Assembly: GCA_018884035.1 (NCBI GenBank)
Contig: JAHLFE010000092.1
Coordinates: 1 to 45,192, forward strand
Length of the DNA stretch: 45,192 nt
Reading direction: 5' to 3'
Source: Candidatus Anaerobiospirillum pullicola
Lineage (GTDB): Bacteria; Pseudomonadota; Gammaproteobacteria; Enterobacterales; Succinivibrionaceae
The notes under the pieces are model-generated. The model did not search any database. It saw only the letters and a list, made by a program, of their open reading frames with translations, and was not told where the DNA came from. Within the stretch, counting starts at the first letter, position 1. Each line of letters opens with the position of its first letter. Positions 1-6,975 of the stretch are shown here, one piece after another. The position numbers were made by a program, and so were the translations under genes.

Positions 1-238
1 TCCACAAAGCCCCCATCAAGTAGGGACGAAATATCCTTTCTTGAGTTCTTGGGAACATTATAACAGATGCTGATATTGGCCGCTTACATCCCTACGCTTA
101 CGCATAGGGAATTACGCGGCTTCGTTAAAGGAATACGGGCAAAGGCAGGTAGGCAGCGCGCAAGCATCTGACGGCAGTGTGGTGAGGCCGCGAGGTAGCA
201 GTTTGGCTTAAGCTGAAACTAAGCTTACGGTTGCCGTG
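1..238. other. Gene-free left edge
   Basis: No coding region is supported here. A small hairpin (CCCTA, loop, TAGGG) lies near 93-110. A short inverted repeat (TAAGCT/AGCTTA) lies around 208-228, just beyond the stop of the minus-strand gene that ends at 239. It could help end that transcript, but no U-tract follows it on the minus strand. Confidence 0.4.
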
Positions 239-871
239 CTATTTGTCGTCTTCGTCCTCAAGGTCGTCATCAAAGTCATCATCGTAGTCTTTGAAGTCGC
301 CATGCAGCACGTATGGATCCTCGCCTTTTTCCATGGCAAGGCGCTTGGAGACTTCGTCAGGGCTCTTGAGCTCCTTTTCGACGAGGATGGTGTGCTCGTA
401 GAAGTACTGGAAGTCGAAGGTGTAGTTGAGGCGCATGCCTACAGAGAGGACGTCACTTAACTTGTAGTCAGGCACCAGCATGTACTCTTCGCACGTCTCG
501 CCCTCGGTGTCAGCAATATAGACCCGCTCTTTTGGCCAGTAGAACTGAGCCATGCGTGCACCGAAGTAATCGAAGCGGTACTTAATTTCGTCGTGCAGGT
601 CAGACAGGCGCGCGGTATCAGGAATGATGATACGGCGCCAGCAAGGGGCCGAGGTGTCCTTTAAGGTGACCTTAAGCTGGTAATAGCAGGATGGCTTAGG
701 AAAGGTCTTGCGCTCAAGGCTCTCGCCAAAATCTTGATTGATCTCGCGGCCCTCAAGTGCTTTCTTGTCAGCCTTAAAGCGGCGTGCCGTCAAAGAGCTG
801 AGCCTGTGAGCTGTAAAGGGATCGTTGCCCATCAAGGCAACGAGAGTCTCAAACAGCTGATCTTGTCTCAT
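239..871 (-). CDS. Single-domain pRiA4b ORF-3-like protein
   Basis: A 210-residue protein. Residues from about 62 to 185 match the plasmid pRiA4b ORF-3 (MM3350-like) fold pattern: an opening YYQLKVTLKD strand, the hallmark W-R-R after a Pro/Cys (APCWRRIII), an LHDEI helix and a late VGMRLNYTFDF strand. The first 60 residues are unlike the other family members in this cluster. The tail is strongly acidic (runs of D and E), as in its neighbours. The family has no established biochemical role; members are often found on plasmids or next to mobile DNA and some are annotated as IS1096 passenger proteins. It is separated by about 150 bp from the three-gene run upstream on the same strand, so it may be transcribed separately. 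No strong Shine-Dalgarno precedes the ATG at 871. Family assignment is good, function is unknown. Confidence 0.8.
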   Translation of the reverse strand: MRQDQLFETLVALMGNDPFTAHRLSSLTARRFKADKKALEGREINQDFGESLERKTFPKPSCYYQLKVTLKDTSAPCWRRIIIPDTARLSDLHDEIKYRFDYFGARMAQFYWPKERVYIADTEGETCEEYMLVPDYKLSDVLSVGMRLNYTFDFQYFYEHTILVEKELKSPDEVSKRLAMEKGEDPYVLHGDFKDYDDDFDDDLEDEDDK

Positions 872-1021
872 AGAAAAGGTCTCAATACAGCATGAGGAAA
901 AGTGAGCTCATGCCCTGTGGTTGTGGCCGTAGCCGTAGCGTAGAGTGGCGCTCATGGCTAAGCGCTACGTGCTAGCGCTTGGCACATCAGCGTCGGCGTC
1001 GTAGTTTTAAGTGCTGCAATT

Positions 1022-1951
1022 TTAGTATGGCAGCACGTTATCGCCTTTGGCCCAAATCAGCGTGGCTGGCAGCTCGCTCTTGTCTGACACCACTTTTTCG
1101 ACCGTGAGCCAATGCTGCCAATTGTCGTTGAAGTTGAAAATATAGCCAAAGGACAGGCCTTCACGCAGATAGCTGTAGAGCTTGGGGTCAGGGATGAAGG
1201 AGTCTGAGCAATCTTCTGAGCGACAGATCTCGCCACGATAGCCTTTACCGGCAAAGAAGCCAGCTAGGCTATCGTCATGCCAGCCAAACTCACGCTGAAT
1301 CTCGTAGTGCAAGTCCGAAAAGCGCTTCTTGTTTGAGATGAGGACGCGACGCCAGATTTGCGGCTCAAAGTCTAAGAGCTCCACCTTGAGCAAGAAAAAG
1401 CACTCAGGAATATCGTCGTCGATGTTGCCTTGTTCCATGACTAAGTCAGCTGGCAGCTCACTATCGTTATGGATGAAGTTCTCGACCTTGATCAAGAAGC
1501 GCAGGCGCCTCTCTGCGTAGTCAGAGGTGTCAACGCTATAGCCGAAAGGCATACCCAGCTGTACCACCTGCCGTAAGGTAGGATTAGGGTCTGCTCCATA
1601 GTTAAAAGTAACTATGCTCAGAGTCTTTTGGAACTTGTCACCCTGATAGAACCTCATGGACATCTCATCATCGCGATCGATAGCGAAAGCATCAAGGATG
1701 TCGTCATTAAGGACTGCAAGGGTAAAGTTGTCAAATAGCACCAGACGGCGCCAGACTGGTGATGGTGAGTTTTGCAGTTCGACTTTGAAGAGGTAGCGGC
1801 CTTTGCTAGGCGCATTGTCCTCCTCAAAATCGATCTCCTCGAAGTCGTCCCAATCTTCAGCGTCGTCTTCGTCCACAAAGTCATTGCGGCGATCGTGCTC
1901 GACCTCAGCCTCTGTGGTAGAGGCTGGCGCCAGAGTCGGATTTAAGGCCAT
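1022..1951 (-). CDS. Two-domain pRiA4b ORF-3-like protein, acidic tail lost
   Basis: A 309-residue protein. I start it at the ATG at 1951 (MALNPTLAP) because a GAGGAG lies about 10 bases before it; the longer frame reaching 2101 would overlap the upstream gene out of frame. An acidic linker (residues about 22-48) leads into two tandem family domains. The first has LFKVELQ and SPVWRRLV, the second has FLLKVELL and PQIWRRVLIS. It is a close paralogue of the gene at 2558-3574, with the same linker and two-domain plan. That paralogue ends in an acidic tail, whereas this one stops right after GDNVLPY. Just past the stop, another frame still reads NYDADAD, so the tail was probably lost to a frameshift. 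It lies 7 bp after the upstream gene. Function is unknown. Confidence 0.8.
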   Translation of the reverse strand: MALNPTLAPASTTEAEVEHDRRNDFVDEDDAEDWDDFEEIDFEEDNAPSKGRYLFKVELQNSPSPVWRRLVLFDNFTLAVLNDDILDAFAIDRDDEMSMRFYQGDKFQKTLSIVTFNYGADPNPTLRQVVQLGMPFGYSVDTSDYAERRLRFLIKVENFIHNDSELPADLVMEQGNIDDDIPECFFLLKVELLDFEPQIWRRVLISNKKRFSDLHYEIQREFGWHDDSLAGFFAGKGYRGEICRSEDCSDSFIPDPKLYSYLREGLSFGYIFNFNDNWQHWLTVEKVVSDKSELPATLIWAKGDNVLPY

Positions 1952-1958
1952 GGTGGGA

Positions 1959-2549
1959 CTACTCCTCGTCGTCGTAGTTAGGGTATTGCTCAATGGCCTC
2001 ACCCTCACTCCATACCAAGTCTTGTGGTACGTTGTCCTCAGAGGCAAAGACATCCTCGACGGTAATGCTGTGAATCCAGTCATCGCCGTAGTCGAAGACA
2101 TAGAAGATTTTCACGCCAGGACGCAAAAACGCCTTGAGCTTAGGGTTAGGAACAAAGCCAGCAAATGACGTTCTTTCGCTGATGTCCGGACCATAAGGCC
2201 GATCAAAGAAGAATCCTGCGATGTGGTCGTCATCCCACTCAAATTTACGCTGAATCTCGTTGTGTAGATCCGAGAACTGCTTATCGCTGGAGATCAGAAT
2301 GCGGCGCCAGACTGGGTGCTGATTGTTGTGGAGCTCAATTTTCAACAGGAGCAGGCCATCAACAGCTTCCGCAGGTGGGATCTCTTTGTGGGCTTTTTTC
2401 TGAGCCACAAAGGGGAATAAGCCTCCTAGCGATGCAGCGGTGCTCTCGGGGCTAGAGCCACGTGCTAAGGCCTTTTTACGGGCGGTCTTCTTTTGCATGG
2501 CGCGCTTACTGGCGTTGCGCTTGTAAGCTGCCTTTTTGTTCTTGGCCAT
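1959..2549 (-). CDS. Single-domain pRiA4b ORF-3-like protein with basic N-terminus
   Basis: A 196-residue protein. Residues 1-31 are strikingly basic (MAKNKKAAYKRNASKRAMQK and onward). From about residue 65 there is one pRiA4b ORF-3-like domain: LLLLKIELHN, HPVWRRILIS, FSDLHNEIQRKF, VFDYGDDWIHSITVE and a short acidic end (YDDEE). It sits 8 bp after the stop of the upstream two-domain gene and 7 bp before the next one, so the three form an obvious operon. The basic head combined with an acidic tail suggests contact with nucleic acid or with the acidic paralogues, but that is inference. No function is established for the family. Confidence 0.8.
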   Translation of the reverse strand: MAKNKKAAYKRNASKRAMQKKTARKKALARGSSPESTAASLGGLFPFVAQKKAHKEIPPAEAVDGLLLLKIELHNNQHPVWRRILISSDKQFSDLHNEIQRKFEWDDDHIAGFFFDRPYGPDISERTSFAGFVPNPKLKAFLRPGVKIFYVFDYGDDWIHSITVEDVFASEDNVPQDLVWSEGEAIEQYPNYDDEE

Positions 2550-2557
2550 GGTACGGC

Positions 2558-3574
2558 TTAATCCTCGTCCTCGTCCTCGTCATAGTAGGAATCAGGATAC
2601 TGTGGCACGTTATCGCCTTTGGCCCAAATCAGCTTCTTTGGCAGCTCGCTCTTGTCTGCTACCGCCTTTTCGACCGTGATCCTATGTCTCCAGTCATCGC
2701 CGAAATCGAAGATATAACCAAAGGACATGCCCACACGCAGGTAGCGGTAGAGCTTAGGGTCAGGGGTGAAGGAGCCAGGGAAGTCTTCGGTGCTGCAGAG
2801 CTCGCCAGTGTAGCCCTTACCAGCAAAGAAGCCCGCTAAGTGGTCATTGTCCCAGCCAAACTTCTCCTGAATCTCGTAGTGCAAGTCCGAAAAGCGCGCC
2901 TTGTTCGAGATGAGGATGCGGCGCCAGATTGGCGGCTTAAAACCTAAGAGTTGCACCTTGAGCAGGAAAAAGCGCTCAGGGATATCGTCGTCGATGCTAC
3001 CTTGCTCAGTGACTAAGTCTGATGGCAGATCACTAGATTTGGTGACAAACTTTTCGACCTTGATCAGGCAGCGGGTACACTGATCCACGTAACTCGAGTC
3101 ATCGAGCTCATAGCCCAGAGTCATACCAGGCTTAATCACCTGACGTAAGGTCGGATTAGGATCCATGTAGCCGCCAACATCGATGCTGAGCATCTTTTTG
3201 AACTTGTCGTCCTTGTAGATCGACGGGCCCATGTTCGCTTCCCACTCGAAGCTTCTGAGAATTTCATCATTGAGGTCGTCGATTGTGGCGATGTCTCTGA
3301 GGAGCAGACGGCGCCAGACTGGCGAGGTAGTTTTTTGCAGTTCGACTTTTAAGAGGTAGTAGCCCTTAGCAGGATCATTATCCTCTTCGTACTCGACCTC
3401 ATCGAACTCTTGCCAGTCCTCCCAGTCCTCATCATCGTCGTCTTCATCTACGGCCACACTGTCTTGGTCGAGCATTGCGTCAGCATCGTCAGCCTCATCA
3501 AGCGCGATGTCTTCACGTAAGTCGTGCTCGTCCTCTGGCTTTGGGGTAGTAGCCTTAGTAGATTTCTTGGCCAT
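2558..3574 (-). CDS. Two-domain pRiA4b ORF-3-like protein
   Basis: A 338-residue protein and the first gene of a three-gene minus-strand operon. The start is supported by AGGAG five to six bases upstream of the ATG at 3574. Residues about 10-70 are very acidic (for example VDEDDDDEDWEDW). Two tandem pRiA4b ORF-3-like domains follow: LLKVELQ with SPVWRRLLL, then FLLKVQLL with PPIWRRILISN, FSDLHYEIQEKFGW and FDFGDDWRHRITVEKA. It ends in a DEDEDED tail. The gene at 1022-1951 is a whole-length paralogue, so the cluster grew by duplicating complete genes as well as single domains. Function is unknown; the family is often seen near mobile DNA, but I see no transposase or integrase nearby. Confidence 0.82.
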   Translation of the reverse strand: MAKKSTKATTPKPEDEHDLREDIALDEADDADAMLDQDSVAVDEDDDDEDWEDWQEFDEVEYEEDNDPAKGYYLLKVELQKTTSPVWRRLLLRDIATIDDLNDEILRSFEWEANMGPSIYKDDKFKKMLSIDVGGYMDPNPTLRQVIKPGMTLGYELDDSSYVDQCTRCLIKVEKFVTKSSDLPSDLVTEQGSIDDDIPERFFLLKVQLLGFKPPIWRRILISNKARFSDLHYEIQEKFGWDNDHLAGFFAGKGYTGELCSTEDFPGSFTPDPKLYRYLRVGMSFGYIFDFGDDWRHRITVEKAVADKSELPKKLIWAKGDNVPQYPDSYYDEDEDED

Positions 3575-3742
3575 GGTGGCTCCTAAAATCGTGGGTGGAG
3601 AGAAGAAATTAAGCAGAGCTAAGCTGCTCGCTTACGGTGCCTGCAGGCTATTTTAAGCCGCCCTGCGCACTTTTGCTGCTTTATAAGCAAAGCACAAGAA
3701 GCATGGTGCGCCAGAGTAGCCAGCAGGTGCGGCCAAGTCTGT

Positions 3743-3961
3743 TTAGAGATGAAACAGGATGCCGGAACCAGGCAGCTCTGGGAGCTCACCTTGCTCCATT
3801 TGCAGGTCAGGGTCGTAGTCGTAGCGCTCTACCATAGCCTTTTCCACCTTAATGGTGTGGGTGAAGTTTTGGAAGAAGTTGTAGTTATAGCCGAGGTACA
3901 GAGAGACTGCTGAGTGCAGAGTGCTTGCTAAAGTGAGGTCGTTTTCCCCTTGTTTGAACAC
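3743..3961 (-). pseudogene. Remnant of a pRiA4b ORF-3-like domain
   Basis: A 72-codon frame matching only the C-terminal half of the domain. The order LTLASTLHSAVSLYLGYNYN, TIKVEKAMVER, DLQMEQGELPELP follows the same order as the last third of the intact paralogues (PNPKLKAFL, FDYGDDW, ITVEDVF, DLVWSEGEAIEQYP). The N-terminal half with the diagnostic WRR motif is missing upstream. I therefore read it as a decayed extra member of the array. Expression as a small protein cannot be excluded. Confidence 0.6.
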
Positions 3962-4302
3962 AGCTACTTTCCTTTAACCTACCTTAAGATACGTCGCGGT
4001 AGCGACGCTCGACGCTCAATATCAGTTTTATGAATCAAGGGGGATTAAACCCACCTAAAAGGCCGGTTTTAAGCCAATGGCATAGGGAAAAATACTTTGA
4101 AGGAACAAGGGGAAAAACGCTCTCGCTAGAGAGTACACCGCTTGGCTTTACTTCTTGTCAACCTGTGCGTGCGACTGCCTCTTAGAGGTAGTTGGTTGCT
4201 ATGCACCGCAACAGTCGCTTGCTTTTTGTCCTGTTGGCGCTTCTGGTAAGGCCAAACTACTACAGAGAGCTTGAGTATAAAGGCAGCCTAAGCTGAAGCT
4301 GC
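3962..4302. other. Gene-free spacer
   Basis: No gene seen. A perfect 6-bp-stem hairpin (CGTCGC, GGTA, GCGACG) lies at 3992-4007. The spacer separates the pRiA4b-like array from the unrelated 569-codon gene on the same strand. Confidence 0.4.
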
Positions 4303-4321
4303 TTAAGTTTCAGCTTGAGGC
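4286..4321 (-). terminator. Possible terminator hairpin at the end of the 569-aa gene
   Basis: A 12-bp stem with one bulged base (GCCT-AAGCTGAA against TTCAGCTT-GAGGC) overlaps the last codons and stop of the minus-strand gene. On the minus strand only a short TTT follows it, so termination is plausible but weak. Confidence 0.35.
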
Positions 4322-6012
4322 ACAGTCTTGGCGGTATGGGAACGTCTCTTTCTCTTCGGGCGCATAAGACTGTTCATCTCCTGTCTGAAGATGGCCATGT
4401 GCACAAAGAACTTAATCAGCTTCAGGTCGTCGCTGTCGATCTGGCGCACAGTGGATACATAGCGGCGACTCTCAGGTAGCAGCTGCTCTTGCATCCACGG
4501 CCCGTACAGCAATGCCTCTAACTGCGAGGCTCGTAACTGTGCTGAACTTATGTTGGTGAGGTAGTGCTTCCATGTAGCTTGTTGCGGATCATAGACCTGC
4601 GCTAGGCGATAACTAAGATTAAGGTGCTGCGGCATGGTAGCGAGGTAAGGGCCATATTGCTCCTTGTAGCGCGTCATACGCTCATAAAAGTTGCGATCCT
4701 CTTCTGTCATTGCCTCTGCTCCTACCATTGCACCAGCCCATGCCACTGCCTCTTCCCCCGCAGTGTGCGCTGCGTTTGCTGCAACCTCAACCGCATCAGC
4801 AACAGCATCAGCAACCGCATTGGCCCCTGCGGCCTTGTGATGGGCAGCGCTCTGAGCCATCTCATCTTTAGCTTTTTGCAGCAGGGCCTTTTTGTCCTTG
4901 CCCGTGTATGGGCGCAGAACATACTCTGCATCTGACATGTGGTTGATCCTTAAGGCCTCTTGTAGCAGCTGCCCTTGCTCCTGCTCGGCAGCAAGTTGCT
5001 CTAAAAACCACTGGATGTCAGCGTCAGCCGCGCTGGGGACGAAAGCGGGGTTAACATCTGCAGGGTGGTAGGTAGGTGACGGCAAATCAGGATTGATGCT
5101 TTTGGCGTCGCTATAGAGCGCGCTTAACTGCGTCTGGGGGCGCATGGTGAGGTCAAAAGAGATGTGCACATTGAGGGCGTGATTGTTGGGATCATTAAGA
5201 TCAAGACGCGAGGAGGTGATGTTGTAACCCACGCTGTCAAGGGGCAGGGCCTTACCACCTGCATTACGCACACTGGTGACAGTACTGCCTTGTAAGCGCT
5301 CAAGAGTGAGAGGCAGAATAAACTTGAGGTTGTGCGTGGTGCTCCTGAGCATTAAGGACAGGAGCAGGTCATTGCTGGGATTAGGCTTGGTGGCGATGAG
5401 CAAGGTGTCTGGTAGCGGCGGCGCCAGCAAATCAAAGCTGTCAGCAAAGAAGTACTGCGGGCCGGTGTAGAGGTTGTAAAGTGTGCCTGGCAACAGGGTG
5501 TAGATGTAGCGCAGGAGAAAGTCATCATGACTGTCTCTGGGGTGACCATTGCGGTCGCTCATTGCTCTTTGCGGCGCTGCATGGCATTGAAACTTGATGC
5601 TGTCGAGGATAGCGATGTTGGAGACCTGCAAGCGCGCGAGTAATTTGTGCGCGTCTTGGAGCAGCGCGGCCTGAGGCTTGTGATACTTTTGTGTAGCGGC
5701 GTTACTAAAGGCCAGCAACTCTGCGCTTAAGTGCTGCAACTTAGGCAGGGTAAACATCTGCTTTAGATCAGAGGTGTTGAAATCGGTGCCACGCAGGTCG
5801 TTGACGTAGTTGACGAAGTTTCTTAAGGTGAACTCCGCGTCGCTTTTGACCTCTGCGGTAAAGTTCATGGCATCGTACATGAGGGTATCCACGAAGAGGT
5901 TTTGGAAGAGGAGCTGCTCAAGATCGTTATCTTCCACCACTTCGGTGATGTACTGTCTAATCCTGTTTTCAGAGAAGAGGTCGATGTTCTTAGGACCTGT
6001 GATCTCAACCAT
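4303..6012 (-). CDS. Hypothetical protein, 569 aa, unrecognised
   Basis: I do not recognise this protein. I start it at the ATG at 6012 (MVEITGPKN) because GGAG lies nine bases upstream; an in-frame ATG at 6027 has no clear ribosome site. There is no signal peptide or obvious membrane span. The first 170 residues look largely helical. A middle section (about 190-320) is rich in alternating hydrophobic residues. A Gln/Glu-rich stretch (AAEQEQGQLLQEAL) is followed by an Ala-rich low-complexity run around 390-435 (AVADAVADAVEVAANAAHTA). The C-terminus is basic (RPKRKRRSHTAKT). It is on the same strand as the pRiA4b-like genes but more than 300 bp from them, so co-function is only a possibility. 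Codon use looks ordinary for this window and the frame is long and uninterrupted, so it is very likely a real gene. Confidence 0.75.
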   Translation of the reverse strand: MVEITGPKNIDLFSENRIRQYITEVVEDNDLEQLLFQNLFVDTLMYDAMNFTAEVKSDAEFTLRNFVNYVNDLRGTDFNTSDLKQMFTLPKLQHLSAELLAFSNAATQKYHKPQAALLQDAHKLLARLQVSNIAILDSIKFQCHAAPQRAMSDRNGHPRDSHDDFLLRYIYTLLPGTLYNLYTGPQYFFADSFDLLAPPLPDTLLIATKPNPSNDLLLSLMLRSTTHNLKFILPLTLERLQGSTVTSVRNAGGKALPLDSVGYNITSSRLDLNDPNNHALNVHISFDLTMRPQTQLSALYSDAKSINPDLPSPTYHPADVNPAFVPSAADADIQWFLEQLAAEQEQGQLLQEALRINHMSDAEYVLRPYTGKDKKALLQKAKDEMAQSAAHHKAAGANAVADAVADAVEVAANAAHTAGEEAVAWAGAMVGAEAMTEEDRNFYERMTRYKEQYGPYLATMPQHLNLSYRLAQVYDPQQATWKHYLTNISSAQLRASQLEALLYGPWMQEQLLPESRRYVSTVRQIDSDDLKLIKFFVHMAIFRQEMNSLMRPKRKRRSHTAKTVPQAET

Positions 6013-6100
6013 GGCGCGAATCTCCATCCGCTAGGAGCACGCAAGCAAAGCAGCGCCACGTTACTCTACTGGGACTATGGATAGAGCGCAGTAGGGGTAA

Positions 6101-6289
6101 CTGACGTCGAGGAGTTGCGGCTGATTTTTCTCAAACCGCTAAGATACGGCTTTTACCTTAGAGAAGATCTACTTACGACTACCATTCAAGGGTAAGGCGA
6201 TAGCCTTAAAGCTGAGCGTGCTCCCATCTCAAGCTTCAGTTTAGAGTTGTGCAGCAGAAACAGCTTATTTATCAGGAAAAATAAATGCG
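6101..6289 (+). repeat. Dispersed repeat R, copy 1
   Basis: The copy runs from CTGACGTCGAGGAGTTGCGG to AGGAAAAATAAATGCG. It shares most of its length with copy 2 at 6519-6721, and its first part with an inverted copy at 39353-39459. It contains a conserved hairpin TAAGGC-gata-GCCTTA and a GCGG...CCGC pairing. No coding frame is conserved between the copies. Confidence 0.8.
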
Positions 6290-6518
6290 AGCTCACTACC
6301 CGATGTCAGGGTAAGAGAGCCACGACGCCTATTGAGGTTGGATAAAAAGAACACTGCAGGCCAGTGCAGCGGTGCAGCACTACTCTCTGTAGGGATTGTA
6401 GAGAAAAAGCTGCAGGCAGTTTGTGAGCAAGATGTGATTCTGTTCTCTTGGGAGCTGCAAGGTGAGTGCTATTTCTCACATATTGTGGGGGCATAAGCTG
6501 TGGCTGCACTGTTTTGAG

Positions 6519-6721
6519 CTGACGTCGAGGAGTTGCGGTTGATTTTTCCAAAACCGCTAAGATACGGCGTTTACTTTAGAGTGGCTCTACTTATGACTAC
6601 CACTCGATGGTAAGGCAATAGCCTTACAGCTGAGCGTGCATACATATCAAGCTTCAGTTTGGTGGTTATCATTGAGATGCTTAAAGCAGAAACAGCTTGT
6701 TTATCAGGAAAAATAAATGCG
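6519..6721 (+). repeat. Dispersed repeat R, copy 2
   Basis: A direct copy of the element at 6101-6289, offset by 418 bp at the left end. Left and right edges match (CTGACGTCGAGGAGTTGCGG; TTTATCAGGAAAAATAAATG). The differences are scattered substitutions plus an insertion of about 12 bases after the CTTCAGTTT block. The internal hairpin is kept as TAAGGC-aata-GCCTTA. Confidence 0.8.
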
Positions 6722-6805
6722 TACCAATTTCCCTATATCTGTTGAGTGCAGAGCGCCATAGTGCAGCACGTTGGCATAGCTCTAAGGGCATAGGCATGTG
6801 CTTTT

Positions 6806-6814
6806 TGCTAAAAT
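6806..6814 (+). promoter_or_regulatory. Candidate extended -10 promoter for ftsI
   Basis: TG-C-TAAAAT forms an extended -10 box about 160 bp upstream of ftsI. No good -35 hexamer is visible, which extended -10 promoters can tolerate. It would be the first promoter of the division cluster. Confidence 0.4.
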
Positions 6815-6975
6815 CAGCGCAGTCACCGCTCCGGTCGTAAGGGCTGGCACCTTGGTGCTCGGTGCTTTTACCCTCCCACTTTTGACCTTCAGCTTTGATA
6901 ACTTACCCACGCGCTGTTGTTTTTACGCGCTTGTTTGGCTTGTTTAGAGGTTAGTGTCTCAGAGAGTTTGGGTGC

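Larger units (their letters stand above)
6013..6975. other. Gene-free spacer carrying a duplicated element
   Basis: This stretch lies between divergent genes (minus-strand unknown, plus-strand ftsI). It holds two direct copies of a roughly 190-200 bp repeat, listed separately, and a likely ftsI promoter near 6806. mraZ, rsmH and ftsL, which precede ftsI in most gammaproteobacteria, are not here. No short plus-strand frame resembling FtsL was seen. Confidence 0.6.

Noticed and set aside
239..3961. Insertion sequence, because pRiA4b-like proteins are sometimes called IS1096 passengers
   Set aside because: No transposase, terminal inverted repeats or target duplications were seen around the array.
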